Assembly: GCA_023390335.1 (NCBI GenBank)
Contig: JAEWCZ010000010.1
Coordinates: 62,001-126,000, forward strand
Reading direction: 5' to 3'
Length of the DNA stretch: 64,000 nt
Origin: Bacillota bacterium
GTDB lineage: Bacteria > Bacillota > Clostridia > Acetivibrionales > DSM-1351
In this document: positions 1 through 9,064 of the stretch, piece by piece
How the letters are laid out: each line of letters begins with the position of its first letter
Numbering within the stretch: the stretch's first letter is position 1
Notes under the pieces: generated by a model
Told to the model about the DNA's origin: nothing
The model's input: only the letters and a program-made list of their open reading frames with translations
The model's database searches: none
Program-made: the position numbers and the translations under genes

Positions 1-2188
1 GCTTGGAATTCAGCACATCTTTTCTGTAAGGCTCCAACCCAAGAGCTATAGCGGGCATGGAATCCGTAAGAAGGTTTATAAACAATAAATGCATTGCTGT
101 AAACGGTAACGGAAGTGACAGAATAGAAGTGTACAGAACAGCAAGTATTCCAGCTGTGTTTCCTGAAAGTAAGAACTTTATGGAATTTTTAATATTTGTA
201 TAAATACTTCGACCGTTTGACACCGCCTTAACAATTGTAGCGAAATTGTCGTCTACAAGAATCATAGATGCGGCATCCTTTGCTACCTCTGTACCTACTT
301 TACCCATAGCTACGCCTATGTCAGCCTGTTTTAGAGCAGGAGCATCATTTACTCCGTCTCCGGTCATTGCAACAACGTTTCCCTTGTCCTGCCAAGCTTT
401 AACTATTCTTATTTTATGCTCGGGAGATACACGGGCATACACTGATATATCTTCAACATTATTTCTTAGTTCTTCATCTGACATTTTTTCAACTTCAGTA
501 CCTTCCACAGCTCTTCCGTTTTCTGCCATAATACCTATTTGTCTGGCTATTGCGGAGGCTGTGATTTTGTGGTCGCCTGTTATCATTACAGGCTTAATTC
601 CTGCTTTGATACAATCTGCAACCGCAAGTTTTGATTCTTCACGAGGAGGATCAATCATCGCAATCAATCCTACAAAAGTAAGAGATTTTTCGTCTTCAAC
701 AGAGATATTTGTCTGAGTATCAAACTTTTTATGGGCAAATGCAAGAACTCTTAAGCCTTCTTTGGAAAAATCACGAGTTACCTGTTCAATTGATTCAATA
801 TCACTCTGAGTTGCGGGCCTATCTCCGCTTTCTTCAGCAATATTGCTTACTCTGCTTAGGATAATATCGGGAGCACCTTTTGTAAACATCAAATACTGTC
901 CTTCGATATTATGAAAGGTACTCATGAGCTTTCTGTCCGAATCAAAAGGGACTTCCGAAAGTCTGGGGTATTCCTTGCGAAGGTCTTCTTCTTCATAATT
1001 ATAATTGTTTGCAAGTTTTATAAAAGCCAGTTCAGTAGGGTCGCCAACGCCTTTATCTCCAGTTATTGTAGCATCGCTTGCCAAAGCACTCATTTTTACA
1101 ATAATTCTCTGAAGAGTATCTTCCATGGAAAGCCCGGTGGCATCGTATGCCTTAGATCCTACATATACTTTTTCAGCTACCATTTTGTTCTGAGTTAATG
1201 TACCTGTTTTGTCGGAGCATATTACAGAAACACTTCCAAGACTTTCTACCGAGTGAAGCTTTCTTATAATAGCATTCTCTTTGGCCATTTTCTGAGTACC
1301 TATTGCAAGTACAATGGTAACAATGGAACTTAGTGCCTCTGGTATTGCAGCAACAGCCAGTGCTATTGCAAACATAAATGATTCAATAAGTGAGTATCCT
1401 CTAAAAACATTTGTAGCAAATATTATTCCGCAAAGTATAAGAATGGCAACAGCAAGCTTCTTACCAAATTTATCAAGGCTGACTTGGAGAGGAGTTGCCT
1501 TACTTTGTGCAGATTCCATTAAATGTGCGATTTTGCCAAGCTCTGTTGACATTCCGATATCAGTAACGGCAACAACAGCCCTACCGTAAGTAATAAGGCT
1601 TCCTGTGAACACCATGTTTTTTCTGTCACCAATAGCAATATCGTTGTCTTTGATTACATCTATTTCTTTAAGTACACTTTCGGATTCTCCGGTAAGAGAG
1701 CTTTCATTGACCTGTAGACTATAGTTCTCTAGTATCCTTCCGTCAGCACTTACAAAATCTCCTGCTTCAAGCAAAAGAATGTCACCCACTAAAACCTCTC
1801 GGGACGGTATTTCAATTTTTTCATTATTCCTTATGACCTTAGCTATAGGAGAGGAAAGTGTTTTTAAGCTATCAAGGGACTTCTCGGCCTTAAAATGCTG
1901 TACAGTGCCTAAAATGGAGTTAAGTATTGTTACTGCAAAGATTACTATTGCACTTTTATAATCTTTTAGAAACAAAGATATAATACCAGCAATCAGAAGG
2001 ATTATTACCAGGAAATCTTTAAATTGACTGAAAAATACTTTAAAGAAGCCTGCCTTATTTTCGGCTTTCAGTTCATTAAATCCATATTGTGCTCTGAGGC
2101 GGTCAACATCTTTATGAGAAATACCTTCTGTACTGGTATTGAGTTTTTTTAAAACCTCATCAGTTGACAGGTTGTAGTAGTTATTCAT
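1..2188 (-). CDS. Cation-translocating P-type ATPase, calcium type (3' end off the window)
   Basis: This is a type II P-type ATPase that would couple ATP hydrolysis to cation export, most likely Ca2+. About 729 residues are visible out of a usual 870-900, and the C-terminal membrane helices lie beyond the left edge. Visible marks are an N-terminal cation-ATPase domain, the TGES actuator loop, PEAL in helix 4, the phosphorylation motif DKTGTLT with D326, and TGD and GDGVNDAP in the P domain. The last visible stretch reads NLLTDSMPAIALGLEP, typical of helix 6. The ATG at 2188 is chosen because AAGGGGGAG precedes it. Ca2+ specificity is inferred from family resemblance; Na+ or K+ transport is not excluded. 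Confidence 0.93.
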   Translation of the reverse strand, partial: MNNYYNLSTDEVLKKLNTSTEGISHKDVDRLRAQYGFNELKAENKAGFFKVFFSQFKDFLVIILLIAGIISLFLKDYKSAIVIFAVTILNSILGTVQHFKAEKSLDSLKTLSSPIAKVIRNNEKIEIPSREVLVGDILLLEAGDFVSADGRILENYSLQVNESSLTGESESVLKEIDVIKDNDIAIGDRKNMVFTGSLITYGRAVVAVTDIGMSTELGKIAHLMESAQSKATPLQVSLDKFGKKLAVAILILCGIIFATNVFRGYSLIESFMFAIALAVAAIPEALSSIVTIVLAIGTQKMAKENAIIRKLHSVESLGSVSVICSDKTGTLTQNKMVAEKVYVGSKAYDATGLSMEDTLQRIIVKMSALASDATITGDKGVGDPTELAFIKLANNYNYEEEDLRKEYPRLSEVPFDSDRKLMSTFHNIEGQYLMFTKGAPDIILSRVSNIAEESGDRPATQSDIESIEQVTRDFSKEGLRVLAFAHKKFDTQTNISVEDEKSLTFVGLIAMIDPPREESKLAVADCIKAGIKPVMITGDHKITASAIARQIGIMAENGRAVEGTEVEKMSDEELRNNVEDISVYARVSPEHKIRIVKAWQDKGNVVAMTGDGVNDAPALKQADIGVAMGKVGTEVAKDAASMILVDDNFATIVKAVSNGRSIYTNIKNSIKFLLSGNTAGILAVLYTSILSLPLPFTAMHLLFINLLTDSMPAIALGLEPYRKDVLNSK

Positions 2189-2215
2189 GAGCTCCCCCTT
2201 TTAATATTTTTACTA

Positions 2216-2244
2216 ATTATAAATAGGTTAAGCAAAATTGTCCA
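2216..2244 (-). promoter_or_regulatory. Sigma-A-type promoter of the P-type ATPase
   Basis: On the minus strand TGGACA (2244-2239) is followed after 17 bases by TATAAT (2221-2216), about 25 bases upstream of the ATPase start. Both boxes are close to consensus. Confidence 0.6.
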
Positions 2245-2395
2245 TATACATAATTAATTTTTACTATTTAGTTGGATTGTATTCGAAAGAAATTGGCAAA
2301 ATTTAAGATATAGATAATATGTAATTATTAACAAAAGTATGATAGAAAGGTTACAACATTTTTAACAAAAAGAAATATTATTATTTTTATCAGTC

Positions 2396-2404
2396 TGATA
2401 TAAT
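2396..2404 (+). promoter_or_regulatory. Extended -10 promoter of the PQQ-propeller pair
   Basis: TGA-TATAAT matches an extended -10 element (TGnTATAAT). I see no convincing -35 box 17 bases upstream. It lies about 60 bases before the first propeller gene. The rest of 2245-2395 is AT-rich with nothing else recognised. Confidence 0.45.
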
Positions 2405-2463
2405 AAGTAGGATACAGACTTGCCAAATGTGGCCAAAAGAGTAATTTTAAATGGAGATAGAAA

Positions 2464-4281
2464 ATGAGCAGAAGAAAAAGAAGAAATGTTAATAAGCTGC
2501 TTCCTGCATTAGTTGTTGCTTTATTCGCTTTGTTATTAGCTATGACAGCAATATATCTGGTATATATCGGGAAGCTTCCACTAAAAGATTCAAATAAAAC
2601 GCCCCAGACGGCTACGAGGACGTCTGCAGCCGCGACCGTATCGCCTTCTACAGGGACTGATACTAAGAATGCTCCCTCTGAGGAAACGGATAAAGCTCAG
2701 CAACCGGCTGAAAGCACCAACCCTGATGATCTTCTGATTTCTTGGAAGAACCCGGCAAGCTTTTTATCTAAGGCGGCTATGGGGGACGGTTCAATAAAGA
2801 AAACCTTCAAGGACGGAAATATAAGATACTGGAGACTTGTGAGCAACAAGGTAACATCAAGCTATAATCCGCCTTACAATCTTGCCTTTGGTTCTCCTGA
2901 AATGTACTCGGAACTTGAAGGAGTTACTACATTCAGAGGTAATAACTACAGAACAGCTCCTTCATGGGGAAAAGCCGATGTAAAGGAAAAAAAGCTTGAG
3001 ATAGTGTGGACACATGATATAGGAGCAGTTTCGGGAGTAGGAAGCTACTGGCCGGGTGCAGGCTGGACAGGACAACCGCTGCTGGCTCACTGGTCGCCGG
3101 ATGTTAGAAAAGTAATGAACATAAATAAAGATTTAAAGGACAAGGATCTTGTTGAAGTAATATATCCTGTATTTGACGGGAATGTTTATTTCCTTGATAT
3201 GGAAACAGGAAAAGCATCCAGACCCAAAATGAATATAGGTTTTACTGTAAAAGGAACAGGTATGGTTGACCCAAGGGGTTACCCGCTATTCTATACTGGA
3301 CAAGGGCTGAATGAGAATGACGGCAGAAAAGGTACATTCAAATACAGGATATTTGATTTGATAAACCAAAAGGAGATATTTTCTATGCCGGGAAATGATC
3401 CTGTTGCGTTCAGACAGTGGGGAGCAAATGATTCCTCTGCACTGTTGAACAGGTACACCGATACCCTTATAGATTGCGGCGAAAATGGTCTTGTTTACAA
3501 AGCAAAGCTAAATACGAAATTTAATAAGGAAGCTGGAACAATTTCAATAAATCCTGCAATAACAAAATACCGTTACAAGAGCAGCTACAGCTCAGAACAG
3601 GGAATAGAAAATTCACCTGCAGTTTACAGGAACCTCATGTATTTTGCAGATAACGGGGGGACAATACAGTGTCTGGATATCAATAAACTTGAACCTGTTT
3701 GGATTTTTAAATCGGGTGATGACACTGACAGCTCCATTACTCTGGAAGAAACTGATGACGGAGTATTCCTCTATACTTCAAATGAGATTGACAAACGAGG
3801 AAAAGCCGGGGCAAAGGCAAACTGCAACATAAGAAAGATAAATGCCCTGACCGGAGAACTTGTATGGCAGAAGGACTACTCCTGTTTTTATCAGAATTAT
3901 ATAAACGGAGGAGCTTTGGCAACTCCGGTATTAGGAAAAAATGATATAAGTGATATTGTTATATTCAATGTTGCATTAACAGGCTCTACAAGCGACGGAA
4001 CCCTTGTGGCACTGGATAAGAAAACAGGTAAAGAGGTTTGGAAAAGACAGTTGGATGCATACAGCTGGAGTTCACCTGTAGATTTTATGTCCGAGGACGG
4101 AAAGACCTATATGCTGTTATGTGACTTTAAAGGGTATATGCATTTGATAGACCCGAAAACAGGAGAAGATTTGGATAAGATCTCAGTTGGAGGGAATGTA
4201 GAGGCATCACCGTCAGTATACAATGATATGGCGGTAGTAGGTACCTATGCAAAGAAAATTTACGGAGTAAAAATTAAGTAA
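2464..4281 (+). CDS. Membrane-anchored PQQ-like beta-propeller protein (copy 1)
   Basis: This 605-residue protein starts with a basic tail (RRKRR) and one membrane helix at about residues 11-34. A Ser/Thr/Pro-rich linker to about residue 85 follows, then an extracytoplasmic body. The body carries PQQ/WD-like blades with phrases such as VYFLDMETG, LVALDKKTGKEVW and HLIDPKTGEDL. The helix is probably an uncleaved signal anchor. No enzymatic motif or true PQQ-enzyme context is seen, so the blades more likely serve binding or assembly. It is followed after 17 bases by a close paralogue, so the pair is probably one operon arising by tandem duplication. Function unknown. Confidence 0.85.
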   Translation: MSRRKRRNVNKLLPALVVALFALLLAMTAIYLVYIGKLPLKDSNKTPQTATRTSAAATVSPSTGTDTKNAPSEETDKAQQPAESTNPDDLLISWKNPASFLSKAAMGDGSIKKTFKDGNIRYWRLVSNKVTSSYNPPYNLAFGSPEMYSELEGVTTFRGNNYRTAPSWGKADVKEKKLEIVWTHDIGAVSGVGSYWPGAGWTGQPLLAHWSPDVRKVMNINKDLKDKDLVEVIYPVFDGNVYFLDMETGKASRPKMNIGFTVKGTGMVDPRGYPLFYTGQGLNENDGRKGTFKYRIFDLINQKEIFSMPGNDPVAFRQWGANDSSALLNRYTDTLIDCGENGLVYKAKLNTKFNKEAGTISINPAITKYRYKSSYSSEQGIENSPAVYRNLMYFADNGGTIQCLDINKLEPVWIFKSGDDTDSSITLEETDDGVFLYTSNEIDKRGKAGAKANCNIRKINALTGELVWQKDYSCFYQNYINGGALATPVLGKNDISDIVIFNVALTGSTSDGTLVALDKKTGKEVWKRQLDAYSWSSPVDFMSEDGKTYMLLCDFKGYMHLIDPKTGEDLDKISVGGNVEASPSVYNDMAVVGTYAKKIYGVKIK

Positions 4282-4298
4282 AATAACCGGGGAGTAAA

Positions 4299-6122
4299 TT
4301 GAGAATGACTAGATATAGAAGAAGAAGGGCAACCAACAGACTTAAAGTAATAATGACTATTTTAATACTATCATTGATAACAACAGGTGTCATGATTGGA
4401 TTAAGCAAAATGAATAATTCGGGTAAATTAGGAAGTAGCAAAGCTTCCTATGCCATAAATACTAATGCGGGCCAAAGTAAGGACGAAGTTGAAGAATCTG
4501 AACCCGAGCCTGTAGCTGACCCGATGCCTGCAGAAATAACAGATCAAAGTAAGTTGAAGACCTCATGGGCTACAGAATCAACTTTTGACGGTGCAAAGGC
4601 ATTTGCTGACTATGCAATTGAAAATGTATTTAAAAACGGAACAAAGATGCAAAGCTGGATATTCAGAAACAATACTCCTTTAAAGGAATACACAGTTAAA
4701 GATAAAAATAAAATCAGCTTTGGTTCTTCTGATACTTATTCAGACCTTGAAGGGGTAACTGCATTCAGAGGAAACAACTACAGAGATAATGCATCATTTG
4801 GGACGCGCACCGTAACTCAGAAAAAGCTTGAAATAGTGTGGAAAAAAACCGGACTGGGAGCTATCTCCGGTGAAGGCAGCTTTTGGCCCGGTACAGGCTG
4901 GACAGGACAACCTCTCATTGTCCATTGGTCTGAAGACGTAAGAAAGCTAATGAACATTAACAGTGATATGAAGTCCAAGGATCTTGTTGAGGTTATATAT
5001 CCTACATTGGACGGAAACATATATTTCCTTGACCTGGAAACGGGAAAGCCTACCAGAAACCCAATTAAAATCGGTTATCCGATTAAAGGGACAGGTATGA
5101 TTGACCCAAGAGGCTATCCGATTCTTTATACAGGAATGGGTATAAATGATAATGGCGGAAAATACAGTGAATACAAATATAGAATTTTTAATCTTTTGAA
5201 CCAAAAGGAAATGTACTCAATATTCGGCAGAGATCAGGTTGCATTCAGAGGCTGGGGAGCCAACGATTCTTCAGCAATTCTCGATAAAAATACGGACACG
5301 CTGCTTGACTGTGGTGAAAACGGACTTGTATACAAGGTTAAAATGAATGCAAAATTTGATAAGACAGCAGGAACCCTTTCAGTAGCACCGCAAATAACTA
5401 AATATCGTTACAGAAGTCCGTATAATGACGAGCAGGGAATAGAAAATTCTCCTGCAGTATATAAAAACTATATGTATTTCTGTGATAACGGCGGAACACT
5501 ACAATGCCTTGACCTGAATACCATGAAGCCAGTATGGATATATGAAACAGGGGATGATACCGACAGTACAATTGTAATAGAGGAAACAAAGGACGGGGTA
5601 TTCCTTTATACCGCAAACCAGGTTGACAAGCGTGGTCAAAACGGTAAAAACAAGTTTGCAGATTGTAATATAAGAAAAATAAACGCAAAAACAGGAGAGC
5701 TTGTTTGGCAGAAAGATTATAAGTGCGTTTACAACTACTATATCAACGGAGGTTCACTGGGAACTCCTGTACTTGGCAAAGACGATATAAGCAATATGGT
5801 GATATTTAATGTTTGCTTTACAGGTTCCAATACTGACGGAAACATGATTGCTCTGGATAAAAACACAGGTGAGGAAATATGGAACAAGAAGCTTACTGCA
5901 TACAGTTGGTGTTCTCCTGTTGACTTTAAAAGCTCTGATGGAAAAACCTATTTGGTTTATACCGATTACGCTGGATATATGCGTCTGGTTGACCCTATGG
6001 ACGGAAAAACCCTTGACTCAGTATCTTTAGAGGGGAATGTTGAATCTTCACCTGCTATATACAACGATACTATTGTAGTAGGGAGCTATGCAAAAAAGAT
6101 ATTTGGAATAAAGGTAAAATAA
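4299..6122 (+). CDS. Membrane-anchored PQQ-like beta-propeller protein (copy 2)
   Basis: This 607-residue paralogue has the same layout as its upstream neighbour: Arg-rich N-terminus, one membrane helix at about residues 16-38, an acidic/Pro linker, then repeated propeller blades. Long stretches such as WPG.GWTGQPL and GANDSSA are shared. The linker and N-terminus have diverged most and the blades least, as expected if the propeller carries the function. Start choice is open: TTG at 4299 lies 4 bases after GGGGAG, and ATG at 4305 lies 10 bases after it. Function unknown. Confidence 0.84.
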   Translation: MRMTRYRRRRATNRLKVIMTILILSLITTGVMIGLSKMNNSGKLGSSKASYAINTNAGQSKDEVEESEPEPVADPMPAEITDQSKLKTSWATESTFDGAKAFADYAIENVFKNGTKMQSWIFRNNTPLKEYTVKDKNKISFGSSDTYSDLEGVTAFRGNNYRDNASFGTRTVTQKKLEIVWKKTGLGAISGEGSFWPGTGWTGQPLIVHWSEDVRKLMNINSDMKSKDLVEVIYPTLDGNIYFLDLETGKPTRNPIKIGYPIKGTGMIDPRGYPILYTGMGINDNGGKYSEYKYRIFNLLNQKEMYSIFGRDQVAFRGWGANDSSAILDKNTDTLLDCGENGLVYKVKMNAKFDKTAGTLSVAPQITKYRYRSPYNDEQGIENSPAVYKNYMYFCDNGGTLQCLDLNTMKPVWIYETGDDTDSTIVIEETKDGVFLYTANQVDKRGQNGKNKFADCNIRKINAKTGELVWQKDYKCVYNYYINGGSLGTPVLGKDDISNMVIFNVCFTGSNTDGNMIALDKNTGEEIWNKKLTAYSWCSPVDFKSSDGKTYLVYTDYAGYMRLVDPMDGKTLDSVSLEGNVESSPAIYNDTIVVGSYAKKIFGIKVK

Positions 6123-6237
6123 TTAAGGAAAAGTTAATAAATTTTGTCTATAAATTGTTACGTAAATATATTATAATAAGGTAAATTTAGTAAATCAGAG
6201 GTGTAAAACTCAAAAGAAAACAAGTGAGGGAGATATT

Positions 6238-6813
6238 TTGGAGATGAAAATTTTGAAAGAACTATTAGGCTGGGTTGGAACAATACTGGGGTCTGTGGTT
6301 TTGGCATTGATAGTTATAATTTTTATATTTCAGCCGACCAGTGTAGACGGACATTCAATGGATAATACTTTGCATGATAAGGAAAAAATAATTATTAATA
6401 AGACTCAGAATATATTTCACAGTAAACCAAAATATGGAGATATCGTTATTATTGATAGCAGAGTAGACAGAAAAAGAACCTTTTGGGACAATGTTATAGA
6501 TCCTCTTAAATACAATATTCTTGTATCAAGGTTTACCGATAATACTCAGGAGGTATTTTGGGTTAAGAGAGTTATAGGTAAGGCCGGAGATGAATTGCAG
6601 TTTAAGGACGGAAAAGTTATCCGAAACGGTACTCCTCTTGACGAACCATACATAAGAGAGCCAATGCTTTATCAATCAGAAAATACAATAAAAGTCCCCG
6701 AGGATGCTGTATTTGTTATGGGAGACAACAGAAATGAAAGTAAGGATAGCAGAATAATAGGTCCGGTACCTCTGGATCATGTGGTTGGTAAATATTTATT
6801 CAAACTCGGCTAA
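6238..6813 (+). CDS. lepB: Signal peptidase I
   Basis: This is a type I signal peptidase that removes signal peptides from secreted preproteins on the outer face of the membrane. The 191-residue protein has one N-terminal helix (about 9-31), the catalytic Ser in DGHSM (S40), the catalytic Lys in VKRVIG (K110) and the C-terminal box GDNRNESKDSR, which gives the Ser-Lys dyad of the SipS/LepB family. The single anchor and size fit Gram-positive SipS enzymes. The TTG at 6238 is preferred because AGGGAG lies 5 bases upstream; the in-frame ATG at 6244 would be 11 bases away. A separate transcription start is likely, since about 115 bases separate it from the propeller genes. Confidence 0.95.
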   Translation: MEMKILKELLGWVGTILGSVVLALIVIIFIFQPTSVDGHSMDNTLHDKEKIIINKTQNIFHSKPKYGDIVIIDSRVDRKRTFWDNVIDPLKYNILVSRFTDNTQEVFWVKRVIGKAGDELQFKDGKVIRNGTPLDEPYIREPMLYQSENTIKVPEDAVFVMGDNRNESKDSRIIGPVPLDHVVGKYLFKLG

Positions 6814-6837
6814 TACATAACAACAATTGGAGGACTT

Positions 6838-7596
6838 ATGAACCCGTTTTCGCTATTCAAGAAGGACTATCATATAGATTATGGTGATATAGATTACTAT
6901 AAAAGATTAAAATTTAGCTATCTTTTTAATTATTTTCAGAATATTGCAGGTCTTCATTCCGAGAGTACCAACCTTGGTATAGGAAAATTGCAAAATGAAT
7001 ACGGTGCTGCATGGGTTATGATTCGTATGATGCTGGATATAAACAGAATGCCTGGGTGCAACGAAGATATATCAATTGAGACATGGCCTGTTGAGCCTAA
7101 AAAGATGATGATTGATAGAAACTTTATTGTAAGGGACATGGATGGAAATATTCTTGTCAGTGCAATCTCTACATGGGTTATAATTGATATGGAAACACGT
7201 CAGATGGTTAAAATCGACTCAATTATTCCGTCCCAACATCCGGAATTCCTTGAATCAAAGGCGATAGATAGAAAGTTTGAAAAGCTCAAGCCGACAGGAG
7301 AGTTGCAGCTGGTTTACAAAAAACATGTTGGTTTTAGTGACCTTGATATTAACGGACACGTAAATAATGTAAAATATATAAACTATATATTAGACTGTTT
7401 TTCTGTAGAGAAGCATGGCAAATACCAAGTTAAATCAGCTCAAATAAATTATGTTAACGAAGCTGTTGCCGGAGATACAATTTCATTATACAAGAATACT
7501 ACCGATATGGAAGGTGGTAATAAGGCAGTGTATATTGAAGGAATAAATGATACTGACAGCAAGGTTTATTTTCAAGCTTACATTCAAGTAAAATAA
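6838..7596 (+). CDS. Acyl-ACP thioesterase (double hotdog)
   Basis: The 252-residue protein has two hotdog domains in tandem, the layout of acyl-ACP thioesterases (plant FatA/FatB and bacterial TE14 family), which release fatty acids from acyl-carrier protein. The first half contains the extended hotdog helix region. The second contains FSDLDINGHVNNVKYINYIL, the conserved Asn/His/acidic active-site stretch of the family. No signal peptide, so cytoplasmic. GGAGG precedes the ATG, 24 bases after lepB, suggesting co-transcription. Chain-length preference cannot be read from the sequence. Confidence 0.88.
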   Translation: MNPFSLFKKDYHIDYGDIDYYKRLKFSYLFNYFQNIAGLHSESTNLGIGKLQNEYGAAWVMIRMMLDINRMPGCNEDISIETWPVEPKKMMIDRNFIVRDMDGNILVSAISTWVIIDMETRQMVKIDSIIPSQHPEFLESKAIDRKFEKLKPTGELQLVYKKHVGFSDLDINGHVNNVKYINYILDCFSVEKHGKYQVKSAQINYVNEAVAGDTISLYKNTTDMEGGNKAVYIEGINDTDSKVYFQAYIQVK

Positions 7597-7646
7597 TCAA
7601 TGTTTAAAAAAACAAATAGGTACTTAATCTTGGGGAGGTCGTTTAT

Positions 7647-8291
7647 ATGAATAACGCAAAGAAACTAAAAGCTATTGTTGCTATTCTTTTTTGTTTTATT
7701 ATCATTTTGGTAATTTTGCTTGTATATGCTATAGGTCAGTCAAAGGAAACCTCTGTATCACCAAGTACGGCATCTGATTCATCAACAACTGCATCACAAA
7801 CTATTATATCACCAACTACCGCAACACAAACTACTGTATCACAAACAACTCCAGTTAATGAAACAATGCAACTCAAGCTTTACTATTACGATGCTGATGA
7901 TTATGATAAACCAAAGGAAATACGAGATATAACTATTGATAAAAAAATGTTTGATAATGATTTAACATCTGCAATAAACAGCGTTTTTTCAGCTACCGAC
8001 ATAAAAATAAACAAGGCGGTTTTAGAAGGAAAGAGTATTACCATTGATTTGCCAAAAGAGACTGTAAAAAAGTTTAATTCGGGTAGTGCAGGAGGTATAA
8101 CTCATACCAACATACTAGCAATGACTGTACTGAATCTTCCGGGGGTTGAACAAATGCAGGTAACTATGGACGGGGAAGTAGGTATTGAGTCTGATCATTT
8201 CAGCTTTAACGGTACTTTTATTAAACCAGAAGAGGGTAAAAAGTATACTTTCAATCCGTCCGATAATCCCGGAAAGACTTTGGAATTTTAG
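7647..8291 (+). CDS. GerMN-domain protein with signal anchor
   Basis: The 214-residue protein has an N-terminal membrane helix (about 8-29), a Ser/Thr-rich linker to about residue 70, and a C-terminal domain resembling GerMN (LYYYDAD..., GSAGG, LNLPGVEQMQVTMDG). GerMN domains occur in the GerM spore-germination/sporulation protein and in LpqB-type lipoproteins. No Cys is placed for lipidation, so it is probably a single-pass anchored extracytoplasmic protein. GGGGAGG precedes the ATG. The downstream DUF218 gene starts 3 bases after its stop, indicating an operon. The precise role is unknown. Confidence 0.72.
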   Translation: MNNAKKLKAIVAILFCFIIILVILLVYAIGQSKETSVSPSTASDSSTTASQTIISPTTATQTTVSQTTPVNETMQLKLYYYDADDYDKPKEIRDITIDKKMFDNDLTSAINSVFSATDIKINKAVLEGKSITIDLPKETVKKFNSGSAGGITHTNILAMTVLNLPGVEQMQVTMDGEVGIESDHFSFNGTFIKPEEGKKYTFNPSDNPGKTLEF

Positions 8292-8293
8292 TT

Positions 8294-9064
8294 ATGAAAA
8301 ATAAATATTTTAAGATATTTTTGTACATATTGGCTGCCGCAGGAATAATGGACACTATAATTATAGCTAATAGAAGCGGCGGCATGGATACTGGAATTTT
8401 ACTACCTTCTATTGGAGGAGCTTGTATAATATTTTGGGCGTTGTTTAAGAAAACAGGGTTATACAGGCAAAGATCAAGCTTCTACAGTAAGCTAATAAAA
8501 GTATTTACAGGACTTTTTCTGGTATGGCTGGTTTCTTTTATTGTAATAACAGCTGTTATTATAACCTCTGCCATGTCAGACAAGGAACAGAAGGTTGACA
8601 GCGTAATAGTATTGGGAGCGGGTCTTAAAGGTGAAACACCGACGCTGGTTTTGAAGAAGCGTCTTGATTATACCTTAGATTATTACAAACTGAACCCTGA
8701 TGTAAAAATTGTTGTATCAGGGGGACAAGGTATTGGTGAAACCATAACGGAAGCCGAAGGAATGAAAAGGTATCTGGTAAAACATAAGATACCTGAAAAT
8801 GTTATTTTAAAAGAAGAACGTTCTACCAGTACATATGAAAATATGCTGTTTTCCAAGAAGGTATATGAAAATGCTACGGGAGAACCACTAGGCACGGTAA
8901 TGATTGTAACCAACGATTTCCATATGTTCAGAGCAAAAATACTTGCAAAAAGAGCCGGACTAAAACCCTACGGAATCAGTTCCGGCACTCCATGGTATAT
9001 ATATCCTAATGTCTGTTTAAGAGAATACTTTGCTTTATTCAAATCTCTTATTTTAGATAGATAA
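8294..9064 (+). CDS. YdcF/SanA-type (DUF218) membrane protein
   Basis: The 256-residue protein has three predicted membrane helices in the first about 100 residues, then a DUF218 domain with the conserved opening VDSVIVLGAGLKG, VVSGGQG, and ERSTSTYENMLFS. This family (YdcF, SanA, ElyC) has a Rossmann-like fold and is linked to envelope integrity or peptidoglycan precursor use; activity is not established. It is translationally coupled to the GerMN gene with a 2-base gap. Its last 12 bases overlap the 3' end of the convergent fucosidase gene. Confidence 0.85.
   Translation: MKNKYFKIFLYILAAAGIMDTIIIANRSGGMDTGILLPSIGGACIIFWALFKKTGLYRQRSSFYSKLIKVFTGLFLVWLVSFIVITAVIITSAMSDKEQKVDSVIVLGAGLKGETPTLVLKKRLDYTLDYYKLNPDVKIVVSGGQGIGETITEAEGMKRYLVKHKIPENVILKEERSTSTYENMLFSKKVYENATGEPLGTVMIVTNDFHMFRAKILAKRAGLKPYGISSGTPWYIYPNVCLREYFALFKSLILDR

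Noticed and set aside
246..716. Open frame of 156 codons on the plus strand
   Set aside because: It lies opposite the P-type ATPase gene, which has clear family motifs, and has Ser/Thr/Ile-rich shadow composition with no ribosome site.
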